Part shown: positions 17,541 to 25,159 of the stretch, in pieces | Layout of the letters: each line of letters begins with the position of its first letter | Numbering within the stretch: the first letter of the stretch is position 1 | DNA from: Campylobacter sp. | GTDB lineage: Bacteria > Campylobacterota > Campylobacteria > Campylobacterales > Campylobacteraceae | Length of the DNA stretch: 42,006 bases | Reading direction: 5' to 3' | Assembly: GCA_017469645.1 (NCBI GenBank) | Contig: JAFUFY010000013.1 | Span: 1 to 42,006 of the forward strand | Position numbers and translations under genes: made by a program | The notes under the pieces: model-generated | Told to the model about the DNA's origin: nothing | The model's database searches: none | Seen by the model: only the letters and a program-made list of their open reading frames with translations

Positions 17541-17610
17541 TTTTTATCCTTTCAAATTTTGATCTATTCTCACTTTTATATAACATTAATTTAGCTCAAT
17601 TATAGATTTT

Positions 17611-17710
17611 GAGCTACGAATGCCGACGATTTTGCACCAAATTTACGCAAGATAAGACTTATTTCGTCTATCGGCGTAAATTTGGTGCGAAAGCTAGGCT
17701 GAATTCAACC
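17611..17710. repeat. modular long-hairpin element, copy C
   Basis: The left box GAGCTACGAATGCCGAC runs into a 21-bp stem with two mismatches. The arms are 17628-17648 (GATTTTGCACCAAATTTACGC) and 17674-17694 (GCGTAAATTTGGTGCGAAAGC). The loop holds a smaller GATAAGAC/GTCTATC hairpin. The right box is TAGGCTGAATTCAACC. It lies between the TIR-like gene start and the ilvD stop. Confidence 0.65.
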
Positions 17711-17723
17711 TAAATAAACAAAA

Positions 17724-19397
17724 TTAAGCGTCCAAAACTCCGCCGTTGCTGGCGTTGGTTACCAGTTTTTGATACTGGCGAAGCCATTTGCTCCCCACTT
17801 CCTTGCCTTGATATTTCCACTCTGCTTTGCGTTTTGCGATTTCTTCATCGCTTAAACGCACATTTATGCTAAAATTATCCACATCGATGTCGATTATATC
17901 GCCATCTTTTAGCAGACCTATCATGCCACCTTCTGCGGCTTCTGGGCTTATATGACCTATGCTTAGCCCCCTTGTAGCACCACTAAAACGCCCGTCTGTG
18001 ATGAGCGCTACATCAGCACCCAAGCCCCGACCCACGATTAGGCTAGTTGGGCTTAGCATTTCTTGCATTCCCGGACCCCCTTTTGGCCCTTCATAGCGAA
18101 GCACCACGACATTTCCTTTTTGCACTTTTCCACTGCTTATGCCTTCAATCGCTTCATCTTGGCTGTTAAAGCAAATCGCCGTTCCGCTAAATTTGCGCTC
18201 TCCTATGATTCCAGCGGCTTTTATAACGCAGCCTTGCTCTGCTAAATTTCCAAACAAAATCGCCAGACCCCCACGCATAGAGTAGGCGTTTGAAACAGGG
18301 CGGATTATATTTTCGTCGCTGATTTTTGCGTCTTTTATCCTTTCGCCAAGTGTTTCTCCGCTCACGCAAAGAGCGTCTAAATTTAGTAAATTTGGATTAA
18401 ATTTAGCGATTTCATTGACAACAGCACTCAATCCGCCTGAATTTTCAATGTCTTGCATATGCACGCTTGGCAGACTTGGGGCGATTTTTGCGATGTGCGG
18501 AACACTTTTGCTAATGTCGTTAAGCTCGGCGATATTTAGCGGTGCGCCTGCTTCACGAGAGATCGCAAGCATGTGCAAAATCGTATTTGAGCTACCGCCC
18601 ATCGCCATATCCACAACCATCGCATTGCGGATTGATTTTTCGTTGATTATGTTGCGAATTTTAAATTTATCGTCCGTTGCGATTTCGCAAATTCGCCTTG
18701 CTGCTTTTCGCAAAAGCGCTTCCCTTTCAGGCGTTAGGGCCAAAATCGTGCCGTTTCCGCTAAGAGCGATTCCCATCGCTTCGCATAGCGTATTCATCGA
18801 GTTTGCGGTGAACATTCCGCTACAACTTCCACCGCCCGGACACGCCGCACACTCAATAAATTTAAGCTCGTTTTCGTCTATTTTTTTGGTTTCATACGCA
18901 CCGACCGCTTCAAAAACGGAATTCAGATCCAACGCTTCGCCTTTTTGCCCTACACCAGCTTTCATCGGACCGCCGCTTACGAAAACGGTCGGCACATTTA
19001 CTCTTAAAGCGCCCATTAGCATTCCGGGCACGATTTTATCGCAGTTTGGTATGCAAATAAGAGCGTCTAACGCGTGAGCGTTCATCATAGTTTCGATCGA
19101 ATTTGCGATGATTTCACGGCTTGGCAAGCTATAAAGCATACCGCTATGCCCCATTGCAATGCCGTCATCAACGCCGATAGTATTAAATTCAAACGGAACA
19201 CAGCCGTTTTTGCGAATTTCATCTTTGATGATTTCGGCGTATTTATTTAAGAAAAAATGACCCGGAATAACTTCTATAAAGCTATTTGCCACGCCGATAA
19301 ATGGCTTAGAAAAATCTTCGTCTTTTAAGCCCGTCGCACGCAAAAGTGAGCGGTGCGGAGCCCTTGTGTAGCCCTTTTTTACAATATCACTTCTCAT
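17724..19397 (-). CDS. ilvD: dihydroxy-acid dehydratase
   Basis: 557 residues, the normal length. The enzyme dehydrates 2,3-dihydroxy-isovalerate and -methylvalerate in valine, leucine and isoleucine synthesis, and needs an iron-sulfur cluster. Cluster-binding cysteines are visible in [12 protein letters not shown] (near 115-126) and [17 protein letters not shown] (near 188-204); the C-terminal [23 protein letters not shown] is the family signature. The start [21 protein letters not shown] is typical. AAAGGAT precedes the ATG, and TTAAAAT upstream may be the -10. No other ilv gene is nearby. Confidence 0.97.
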   Translation of the reverse strand: MRSDIVKKGYTRAPHRSLLRATGLKDEDFSKPFIGVANSFIEVIPGHFFLNKYAEIIKDEIRKNGCVPFEFNTIGVDDGIAMGHSGMLYSLPSREIIANSIETMMNAHALDALICIPNCDKIVPGMLMGALRVNVPTVFVSGGPMKAGVGQKGEALDLNSVFEAVGAYETKKIDENELKFIECAACPGGGSCSGMFTANSMNTLCEAMGIALSGNGTILALTPEREALLRKAARRICEIATDDKFKIRNIINEKSIRNAMVVDMAMGGSSNTILHMLAISREAGAPLNIAELNDISKSVPHIAKIAPSLPSVHMQDIENSGGLSAVVNEIAKFNPNLLNLDALCVSGETLGERIKDAKISDENIIRPVSNAYSMRGGLAILFGNLAEQGCVIKAAGIIGERKFSGTAICFNSQDEAIEGISSGKVQKGNVVVLRYEGPKGGPGMQEMLSPTSLIVGRGLGADVALITDGRFSGATRGLSIGHISPEAAEGGMIGLLKDGDIIDIDVDNFSINVRLSDEEIAKRKAEWKYQGKEVGSKWLRQYQKLVTNASNGGVLDA

Positions 19398-19552
19398 TTT
19401 ATATCCTTTTTTGAAAATTTTGTAATTTTAACCAAAATTGGCTAAATTTATCTTTTTTGTGATTTAAATTTACGAATTTGACTATGCCAAATTCGTAAAA
19501 TTTATGAATTTATTTATATAATTTCAAGTAAATAATTCATTAGGATATTGCT

Positions 19553-19936
19553 ATGATTGAAATTTGGAAATTGACAAGAAAAAGTGTTTCAGAAGAAAAA
19601 ACCGCACCTAATTACAAAAATATTTTGGTTGTAAAAAGCCTAGGGCATGGTGCAGGAAGTATCGATTTTAGCCAAAAAGTAGGCGAATTTAGCGATACAA
19701 AATGGCAAAAAATCGTCAGTAGCGGCGATGAATACGCCAAAAATAAATTAGAAAAATTAGACCGGCTTTACGAAATCGAAATTTTCCCGGAACACGCCAT
19801 AAAACTTTTGCAAAGCCTTGAAAATTCGGCTTTGGGTGAATTTTTAAAGGATTTAGATGAGGGTTATTTAACGCTTAGGAAAGTTTTAGATGAAAAAAGC
19901 GATTTTGTGCGTAGGAAACGAGCTCCGTGGCGATGA
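19553..19936 (+). CDS. hycH: HycH-like hydrogenase maturation protein
   Basis: 127 residues. The pattern KSLGHGAGSIDFSQK followed by YEIEIFPEHAIKLLQSL resembles HycH of formate hydrogenlyase operons (the family has SIGHHVGVIDC and EIEIxPEH at the same spacing). HycH is needed for assembly of the group 4 hydrogenase large subunit. The call is supported by the next gene, a HycI-type protease, which starts inside this one (47-base overlap). A hydrogenase structural operon is not in the window. AGGAT lies before the ATG. Recognition is by pattern and context, so the family name is likely but not certain. Confidence 0.65.
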   Translation: MIEIWKLTRKSVSEEKTAPNYKNILVVKSLGHGAGSIDFSQKVGEFSDTKWQKIVSSGDEYAKNKLEKLDRLYEIEIFPEHAIKLLQSLENSALGEFLKDLDEGYLTLRKVLDEKSDFVRRKRAPWR

Positions 19937-20375
19937 CGGCGTTGGCATAGAAGTCGGTAAAATCGCCCTAGAAGAGCTAAAAGAGTGGAAAGTTTTTTTC
20001 GGAAACGATATGCCAGAAAATGAATTTCCTAATATCAGAGCTTATGCGCCTGAAATTTTAGTTATCGTCGATGCAATCGGCGTTATCGCAGATGAAAATG
20101 ACGAATTTGAGTGCGAATTTATAGATTTAAGCGATGATGTGAGTTATTTTTACAGCGCTCATAACATACCTGCTTGCGTGTGGATAAAATACCTGCGCGA
20201 ATTTATCCCAAAAATCCTATTTTTAGGCATTAAGGTTGATTTGCTTACTTTGAGTGAAATTAATTCTAATTTATCCAAAAAAGCCAAAAAAAATGCAAAA
20301 CTAGCTATAAAAAAAATCAAAGAATTTGAAGAAATCATAAAATGTGAGAGAGTTTTAATCCAAAAAGCAGATTAA
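19890..20375 (+). CDS. hycI: HycI-type hydrogenase maturation protease
   Basis: 161 residues. The N-terminus AILCVGNELRGDDGVG is the M52 peptidase start; metal ligands are expected at Asp16 (GDDG), the Asp in ILVIVDAIG and the His in YSAHNIP, matching Glu/Asp-Asp-His of HycI. The protease clips the C-terminus of the NiFe hydrogenase large subunit after nickel insertion. The SAHNIP motif favours the HycI branch over HyaD. The last ~17 residues (FEEIIKCERVLIQKAD) are nearly the same as the end of the unrelated cyclophilin-like protein at 40870, at DNA level as well, so this tail may be acquired. Confidence 0.85.
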   Translation: MKKAILCVGNELRGDDGVGIEVGKIALEELKEWKVFFGNDMPENEFPNIRAYAPEILVIVDAIGVIADENDEFECEFIDLSDDVSYFYSAHNIPACVWIKYLREFIPKILFLGIKVDLLTLSEINSNLSKKAKKNAKLAIKKIKEFEEIIKCERVLIQKAD

Positions 20376-20390
20376 AATTTTAGTAAAATT

Positions 20391-20416
20391 TGGCGAAATT
20401 TATGCAAATTTCGCCA
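20391..20416. terminator. bidirectional terminator
   Basis: A perfect 11-bp stem TGGCGAAATTT / AAATTTCGCCA with a four-base loop lies between the convergent hycI and marR-type genes. T-rich sequence follows on the plus side. Confidence 0.75.
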
Positions 20417-20431
20417 GATAAAATTTTTGCG

Positions 20432-20878
20432 TTACTTGCACCCTTCCCACTCGCCCCCAAGCAGTTTCAAAAGTAGTTTTTTAAATATCGCAAACTCTTC
20501 ATCGCTTAACCAATGCTCTTTTGCAAGCGTCATCGGCACTTCTATGGCTTTTTCTTTTAGTTTTTCGCCATCTTCGGTGAGTGAAATTATGATATTTCTT
20601 TTATCGTTTTGATCTTTTTGTATTTCGATAAAACCTTTGGATTTGAGATTTTTAAGCAAATTTGATAGCGTGTTTGCCTGCAAAAACAAAGCCTTAACCA
20701 AAACTTTTTCATTTATTTGCTTTTTTTCCCACAAAACCATCATTACGATGTATTGCGTATAGGTTAAATTTATCTTTTTAAGCAAAGGTTGATAACGCCT
20801 TAAAATTTTATTTGCCACAGCGTAAGTCGGGAAGCAAATTTGGTTTTTTAGTAGCAACATATCGTATTTATCGCTCAT
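20432..20878 (-). CDS. OhrR-type MarR family transcriptional regulator
   Basis: 148 residues from the ATG at 20878 (MSDKYDMLLLKNQICF), which has GGAG five bases upstream; a 19-codon upstream extension is open but would run through the operator. The N-terminus matches OhrR, including a cysteine at position 15, the peroxide-sensing cysteine of Bacillus OhrR, and YQPLLKKINLTYTQYIVMMVLWE. The winged helix is LFLQANTLSNLLKNLKSKGFI with the wing QKDQNDKRNIIISLTEDG. OhrR proteins are repressors released when the cysteine is oxidised. It is divergent from the aldolase-nitroreductase operon, with a palindrome in the shared promoter, so it most likely controls that operon and itself. No ohr gene is adjacent. 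Confidence 0.88.
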   Translation of the reverse strand: MSDKYDMLLLKNQICFPTYAVANKILRRYQPLLKKINLTYTQYIVMMVLWEKKQINEKVLVKALFLQANTLSNLLKNLKSKGFIEIQKDQNDKRNIIISLTEDGEKLKEKAIEVPMTLAKEHWLSDEEFAIFKKLLLKLLGGEWEGCK

Positions 20879-20901
20879 TTTTTCTCCAAAAAAATGTAAA
20901 T

Positions 20902-20930
20902 TTGACAAATTATATCGTATGCGATATAAT
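20902..20930 (+). promoter_or_regulatory. consensus promoter of the aldolase-nitroreductase operon
   Basis: TTGACA (20902-20907), a spacer of exactly 17 bp and TATAAT (20925-20930) form a perfect sigma-70 promoter reading toward the aldolase gene, with the transcript start expected near 20937. Confidence 0.85.
20909..20930. promoter_or_regulatory. MarR-family operator palindrome
   Basis: A 22-bp palindrome (arms ATTATATCG and CGATATAAT around a central TATG) fills the spacer and -10 of the promoter. A repressor bound here would block RNA polymerase. Position and symmetry fit the adjacent OhrR-type protein, which binds as a dimer. Confidence 0.8.
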
Positions 20931-20976
20931 ATCACAGTTTATAAATTTTATCAAATTTTTATTTAAAGGAGCGAAA

Positions 20977-21767
20977 ATGAGAGTTTTTGACAAATCGTAT
21001 TTGCAAAATCCATTTAAAAAAGCCTTAAAAAACGGCGAAATTCAAATAGGATATGGCTTAAATTCAGGCTCTGCAACGGTTGCTGAGATTATTGCCGGTT
21101 CTGGATTTGATTTTTTGTGGATTGATAGTGAGCATGGACATTTTGGGATTGATGACATATTAGATCAGGCAAGAGCCATAGCAGGGTATAAATCGCACTG
21201 TGTAGTAAGACCGCTTTTTAGCGACAGAGCCTTGATAAAGCAACTACTTGATGCTGGAATTCAAAGCATAATTGCTCCGATGATAGAAAGCAAAGAACAA
21301 GCCGAGTATGTCGTAGCTTCAATGTATTATCCACCAAAAGGCAAAAGGGGATTTGGGGCTCCTGCTGCTAGGGCTGGGCGTTGGGACGGATTGCAAATTA
21401 TGCCAAAGAAGCAGAGAATGAGCTATGTTTAATGCTTCAAATAGAGAGCAAACTAGGCATTAAAAATTTAAAAGAAATCGTCCAAACAGAAGGATTTGAC
21501 GCAATATTTTTAGGACCTGCTGATTTGGCTGTGGATATGGGGTATTTTGGCGATTTCTCAGGAGAAGAAATGCAAAATACGATTGAAAAGGCAATCAAAG
21601 ATATTCGTAAATTTGGAAAGGCAGTAGGAACTATCACTACAAGTTTGGAAGAAGCTAGAAGATTTATTGATTGGGGTGCTAGTTTTGTCGTAGTCGGCGG
21701 CGATGTCGGAGCGATAGCTTATGCGGCAGATAGCACATTTGAAGCGTTTAGTAAATTAAAAAAATAA
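20977..21767 (+). pseudogene. HpcH/HpaI family aldolase, frameshifted
   Basis: Two overlapping frames together make one full-length aldolase of about 263 residues. The first runs 20977-21432 (GSGFDFLWIDSEHGHFGIDD, KRGFGAPAARAGRW); the second continues from about 21387 (RIANYAKEAENELCLMLQIE, FLGPADLAVDMG). The break lies at 21382-21389, where TGGGACGGATT lacks one base relative to the expected Trp-x-Arg-Ile. Family members cleave or form 4-hydroxy-2-oxo acids with a divalent metal. The metal Glu and Asp and the catalytic His and Arg appear intact across both halves, so the loss is recent, or it is a sequencing error. No slippery heptamer is seen, so programmed frameshifting is unlikely. It is the first gene of the OhrR-linked operon, with AAAGGAG before the ATG. 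Confidence 0.8.
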
Positions 21768-21787
21768 CTTTATACAAAGAGGTAAAA

Positions 21788-22624
21788 ATGACAAAGAAAA
21801 AATTGCATTTAGTTTATTTTAGTCCGAGCGGTTCGACTGAAAAAATTGTTAAAATGGTAGGAAATGAGATTTCAAATTTAGACGAATTTGAAGTGAAAAA
21901 AATCAATCTTTTGCACTCCGCTAACCGCAAAAAAATATACAATTTTACAAAAGATGACTTGGTAGTTTTTGGCTGTATGACCGCTGGTAAGCTTTTCACG
22001 CTCTCTGATGAAATGTTTGCGTGTTTAAAAGCCGATAAAACGCCGTTTATCGGGCTTGTAACTTACGGCAATGCGTATTATGGAATTGCCATAAAAGAGA
22101 TGAATGAACGGGCGATTAATAGCGGATTTAGCGTAATATCTCTTGGGGCTTTTATATCGAAATATTCTATGCTTGAAGGACTAGCCGAGAATCGCCCCGA
22201 TGAGAGTGATAAAAAAATCATAAAAGAATTTGCAAAACAATCCTATGAAAAGCTTTTGCGTGGTGATTTTGCCCTACATGATGAGCTAAAAACAGGCTGG
22301 GGTGATTGGCAAATGGGAAAAGAGGTCGTGGCTTACCGCGAAGAACACCCCGAAGTGCCTTACACGCTTCCGCCTGAATATAAAGCCAAAAAAATTACTG
22401 ATGATTGCATAAAATGTAAAATTTGCGTGAAAAATTGCCCAACCGACGCAATTGATATTGAAAACAAGTTGTTTGATTTGGATAAATGTATTTCTTGTTA
22501 TAGTTGTGTAAATCGCTGTCCGCAAAAAGCAATAAAACCGATACCTGATGAGAAAATGGCTCAAATCATAACATCGTTTGTGGCTGATTCACAAAGAAGA
22601 CAAGAACCAAGCTTGTTTTTTTAA
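21788..22624 (+). CDS. EFR1-type flavodoxin-ferredoxin fusion protein
   Basis: 278 residues. The N-terminal ~165 residues form a flavodoxin-like domain with the phosphate-binding loop YFSPSGSTEKI near residues 10-20. The C-terminus carries two [4Fe-4S] motifs, CIKCKICVKNCP (near 213-224) and CISCYSCVNRCP (near 240-251). This is the architecture of the EFR1 family. It can bind FMN and two clusters and is a likely electron carrier in the cytoplasm. It starts 21 bases after the aldolase, with AGAGGT upstream, and is followed 25 bases later by a ferredoxin-nitroreductase, a probable partner. Confidence 0.87.
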   Translation: MTKKKLHLVYFSPSGSTEKIVKMVGNEISNLDEFEVKKINLLHSANRKKIYNFTKDDLVVFGCMTAGKLFTLSDEMFACLKADKTPFIGLVTYGNAYYGIAIKEMNERAINSGFSVISLGAFISKYSMLEGLAENRPDESDKKIIKEFAKQSYEKLLRGDFALHDELKTGWGDWQMGKEVVAYREEHPEVPYTLPPEYKAKKITDDCIKCKICVKNCPTDAIDIENKLFDLDKCISCYSCVNRCPQKAIKPIPDEKMAQIITSFVADSQRRQEPSLFF

Positions 22625-22648
22625 ATTTTAAAATTTAGGAGAAATAAA

Positions 22649-23461
22649 ATGGTTAAATCTATTAGCGTAAATGCCGAAAAATGCACACATTGCGGAATGT
22701 GCTTGAAAGATTGCATTGTTGGGGTTTTGGAATTTGATGAAAATAAAATTCCAAAATTTATTGCTAATGGCGAAAATGGCTGTGTTTCCTGTCAGCACTG
22801 TATGGCGATTTGCCCCACAGGAGCATTATCTTTTGGCGGAGTAAATCCTGAGAATTTAGACAAAGCTACTTATGCAAATAGCGAAGAGCTTTTAAATTTA
22901 ATCAAGTCAAGGCGAAGCATAAGACACTTCAAAAAACAAAGTGTGCCAAAAGAAAAATTAGATCAAATCGCTAGCATGCTTCCTTTTGCACCAACTGGCG
23001 GAAATAGAGATAATCTACATTTTTCTATTATACAGACAAAAGAAAAAATGGACGAGATTATAAAAACAAGCTACGATGAAATTTTTAAAATGCAAAATCC
23101 AAGCCCTGAATTTGAACTTGCAAAAAATGCCTTTTCAAACGGAAATGATATAATTTATCGCGGTGCGTCATCAATGATAGCAGTTGCGATAGATAAGAGC
23201 AAAACTATCGCAGGTTGCGAAACAGCTGATCCTATCATAGCCTTATCTTATGTGGATTTATATGCACAAAGTATCGGCGTAGGGACTACTTGGTGCGATT
23301 ATGCCTTGATGATAGCGAATAAAATTCCAAAAGTTTATTCGCTTTTGGATATTCCTGATGGTTACACGCTAGATTACATTTTGCTTTTGGGACTTCCTGC
23401 GGTAAAATACAAAAGAACAATAGCTAAGCCTGAAATGTTTAATATAAATTTTGTGAAATAG
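22649..23461 (+). CDS. ferredoxin-fused nitroreductase family protein
   Basis: 270 residues. An N-terminal ferredoxin part holds CTHCGMCLKDC (residues 11-21) and CVSCQHCMAICP (near 49-60). The C-terminal nitroreductase domain shows the FMN-binding RRSIRHFKKQSVP near 89-101, a FAPTGGNRDNLHF substrate and flavin segment, and GVGTTWCDYALM. Members reduce nitro groups, quinones or similar acceptors using low-potential electrons instead of, or as well as, NAD(P)H. A GGAG site precedes the ATG. The EFR1 protein upstream may be the donor. Confidence 0.87.
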   Translation: MVKSISVNAEKCTHCGMCLKDCIVGVLEFDENKIPKFIANGENGCVSCQHCMAICPTGALSFGGVNPENLDKATYANSEELLNLIKSRRSIRHFKKQSVPKEKLDQIASMLPFAPTGGNRDNLHFSIIQTKEKMDEIIKTSYDEIFKMQNPSPEFELAKNAFSNGNDIIYRGASSMIAVAIDKSKTIAGCETADPIIALSYVDLYAQSIGVGTTWCDYALMIANKIPKVYSLLDIPDGYTLDYILLLGLPAVKYKRTIAKPEMFNINFVK

Positions 23462-23470
23462 GAGAATTTT

Positions 23471-24010
23471 ATGAAAAAAATTGATGTGATAGAGTATTTG
23501 CCAAAGATTATGAGTGAGCTTAAAAAAGGGATTTTGTTAAATACCAAAAACGGCGACAAGCTAAATACAATGACTATTTCTTGGGGTCAAATAGGCATAG
23601 AGTGGGATAAATTTGTTTTTACGACCTATGTTAGACACACTAGATTTACTCACAAACAAATCGAAGCAAGCTGGGAATTTAGCATTTCAATCCCGCTTGA
23701 AAGAACTTCTGCAATCAAAAAAGCTTTTGGCTTTTGCGGTTTTAGAAACGGCGAAAACATAGATAAATTTAAAGAGTGTAATTTAACGCCGATAAATGGC
23801 GAAATGGTTTCTAGCCCTGCGATCAAAGAAGTTCCATTGACACTTGAATGCAAGGTTATTTATAAGCAAGAACAAGAGCATGATAATGTTCCAAAAGAGC
23901 TGTATGAAAAATTTTACAAAAACACCCCATCAAGCGACGGAACAAGAACAAATGATGATTATCACACGGTTTATTACGGCGAAATTATTAATGCTTATAT
24001 AGCGGAATAA
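23471..24010 (+). CDS. flavin reductase family (FMN-binding split barrel) protein
   Basis: 179 residues, typical of the flavin reductase-like FMN-binding barrel. Recognisable parts are LLNTKNGDKLNTMTISWGQIGIEW near the N-terminus and FVFTTYVRHTRFTHKQIE followed by WEFSISIPL, which line the flavin site. It begins nine bases after the nitroreductase, with GGAG before the ATG. A role in FMN supply or flavin-dependent reduction in this operon is inferred from position. Confidence 0.83.
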   Translation: MKKIDVIEYLPKIMSELKKGILLNTKNGDKLNTMTISWGQIGIEWDKFVFTTYVRHTRFTHKQIEASWEFSISIPLERTSAIKKAFGFCGFRNGENIDKFKECNLTPINGEMVSSPAIKEVPLTLECKVIYKQEQEHDNVPKELYEKFYKNTPSSDGTRTNDDYHTVYYGEIINAYIAE

Positions 24011-24056
24011 TTTTTAACTTAAAAATTTATAAATTTATCCATAGAAAGGAGAAAAA

Positions 24057-24632
24057 ATGGAACTTTTAGAAGCCATGCAAAAACGCCAAAGTGTGCGTAA
24101 ATTTAGTAGCGAAATGCCAAGCCCCGAACAAATTGAGGCTGTTTTAGAAGCTGGTTGTTTAGCCCCTACGCTATTTACCACAAAAGACGCTCATATCAGC
24201 ATCATAACAGATAAAGATCTTTTAAATGACCTAGATAAAGCAGCATGCAAAAAATTTGCCAAAATGCTAGAAGGTATGGGTATGACAAATACGCTTTATG
24301 GTGCGCCTGTGTATATTTTGGTCTCTGGAAAATTAGTTGATGAAGTGCCACAAGGTTTTGAGTTTTTACGCCCAGAAAATATCCATAGAAATGTTTATTG
24401 GGCTATGGGCTCGCTTATGCAAAACATGCAACTTCGTGCTACCGAGCTAGGACTTAGTTCTTGCCTAATTAATACCGTTGTTGTTACTCTTTTTGATGAG
24501 CCAGATCTTGCAAAAAGAGTAGGGATTCCGAAAGGTTACTCGCCACTTTGTTCTATGGTGCTTGGCAAAAGCAATTTTGGATTCGAAAAACGAGAACCAA
24601 ACAAAAAACATTATCAAATAGATTATATTTAA
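24057..24632 (+). CDS. nitroreductase family protein
   Basis: 191 residues, a compact nitroreductase without ferredoxin. The N-terminal MQKRQSVRKFSSEMPSPEQI supplies the basic FMN-phosphate residues; AGCLAPTLFTTKDAH, MGSLMQNMQLRATELGLSSCLI and PKGYSPLCSMVLG follow at normal spacing. A strong AAAGGAG site lies eight bases before the ATG. Last recognisable gene of the OhrR-linked operon, convergent with ogt 26 bp away. Another short frame with a good ribosome binding site starts at 24645 but runs over the ogt 3' end and is not convincing. Confidence 0.87.
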   Translation: MELLEAMQKRQSVRKFSSEMPSPEQIEAVLEAGCLAPTLFTTKDAHISIITDKDLLNDLDKAACKKFAKMLEGMGMTNTLYGAPVYILVSGKLVDEVPQGFEFLRPENIHRNVYWAMGSLMQNMQLRATELGLSSCLINTVVVTLFDEPDLAKRVGIPKGYSPLCSMVLGKSNFGFEKREPNKKHYQIDYI

Positions 24633-24658
24633 AAAGGAAAATTTATGAGTTTTTATGA

Positions 24659-25159
24659 TTACAGCGTTTGGACGCCAAAGGCGAGGCTTTCTAAATTTAA
24701 AAGAGAGCGTTTTTTATCCAGTCCGTATGCATATCCTGTGAGTTTGTCGCCACTGCCGATAACTCGGTGGCATGGGATAATTATAGCGATAGGATTTGCT
24801 CCTACTACTCTGCCTACGGCTCTGGCGGACATTTTTGGAATTTGTCTTTTTAGTGCGATTTCGCGCGCAATTTCGCCGTAAGTCGTGGTAGTCCCAAAAG
24901 GAATTTGCATTAAAATGCGCCAAATTTCAAGCTGGAATTTGCTACCTTTTAGCGAAATTTTAGGCGTGAAATTTGGCAAATTTCCACTAAAATAAATATC
25001 AAGCCAAAGGCAAGTATCTACAAAAATTTGCAAATTTTGCTCTTTAAATTCTGCGCCAAAATCGCTAAATTTGCCAAATTTAAGCGCTGTTAAATTTACT
25101 CCATCACTTTGCATAAAAATCTCGCCAAGCGGGGAGTTATAACGCCAAAAATATTTCAT
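24659..25159 (-). CDS. ogt: methylated-DNA--protein-cysteine methyltransferase
   Basis: 166 residues from the ATG at 25159, whose ATGA overlaps the MFS stop codon; 23 further in-frame codons upstream lie inside the MFS gene. The active-site motif PCHRVIGS, the helix-turn-helix segment ARAVGRVVGANPIAIIIPC, and GTTTTYGEIAREIALK are diagnostic. The protein repairs O6-alkylguanine by taking the alkyl group onto the PCHR cysteine in a single turnover. The C-terminus runs about ten residues past the usual KRSLLxLE end. Translationally coupled to the transporter gene upstream. Confidence 0.93.
   Translation of the reverse strand: MKYFWRYNSPLGEIFMQSDGVNLTALKFGKFSDFGAEFKEQNLQIFVDTCLWLDIYFSGNLPNFTPKISLKGSKFQLEIWRILMQIPFGTTTTYGEIAREIALKRQIPKMSARAVGRVVGANPIAIIIPCHRVIGSGDKLTGYAYGLDKKRSLLNLESLAFGVQTL

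Noticed and set aside
18415..19077. 220-codon plus-strand frame inside ilvD
   Set aside because: Antisense to the conserved IlvD coding sequence; composition mirrors ilvD codons and no start signal or family motif is seen.
21382..21389. Programmed ribosomal frameshift in the aldolase
   Set aside because: No slippery heptamer, no stimulatory hairpin and no internal ribosome-binding-like sequence; a base loss or read error is simpler.
24645..24881. Short plus-strand frame starting MSFYDYSVW behind a good AAAAAGGAAAA site after the second nitroreductase
   Set aside because: It runs antisense through the well-supported ogt 3' end and has no recognisable family. At most it is a remnant of another operon gene.
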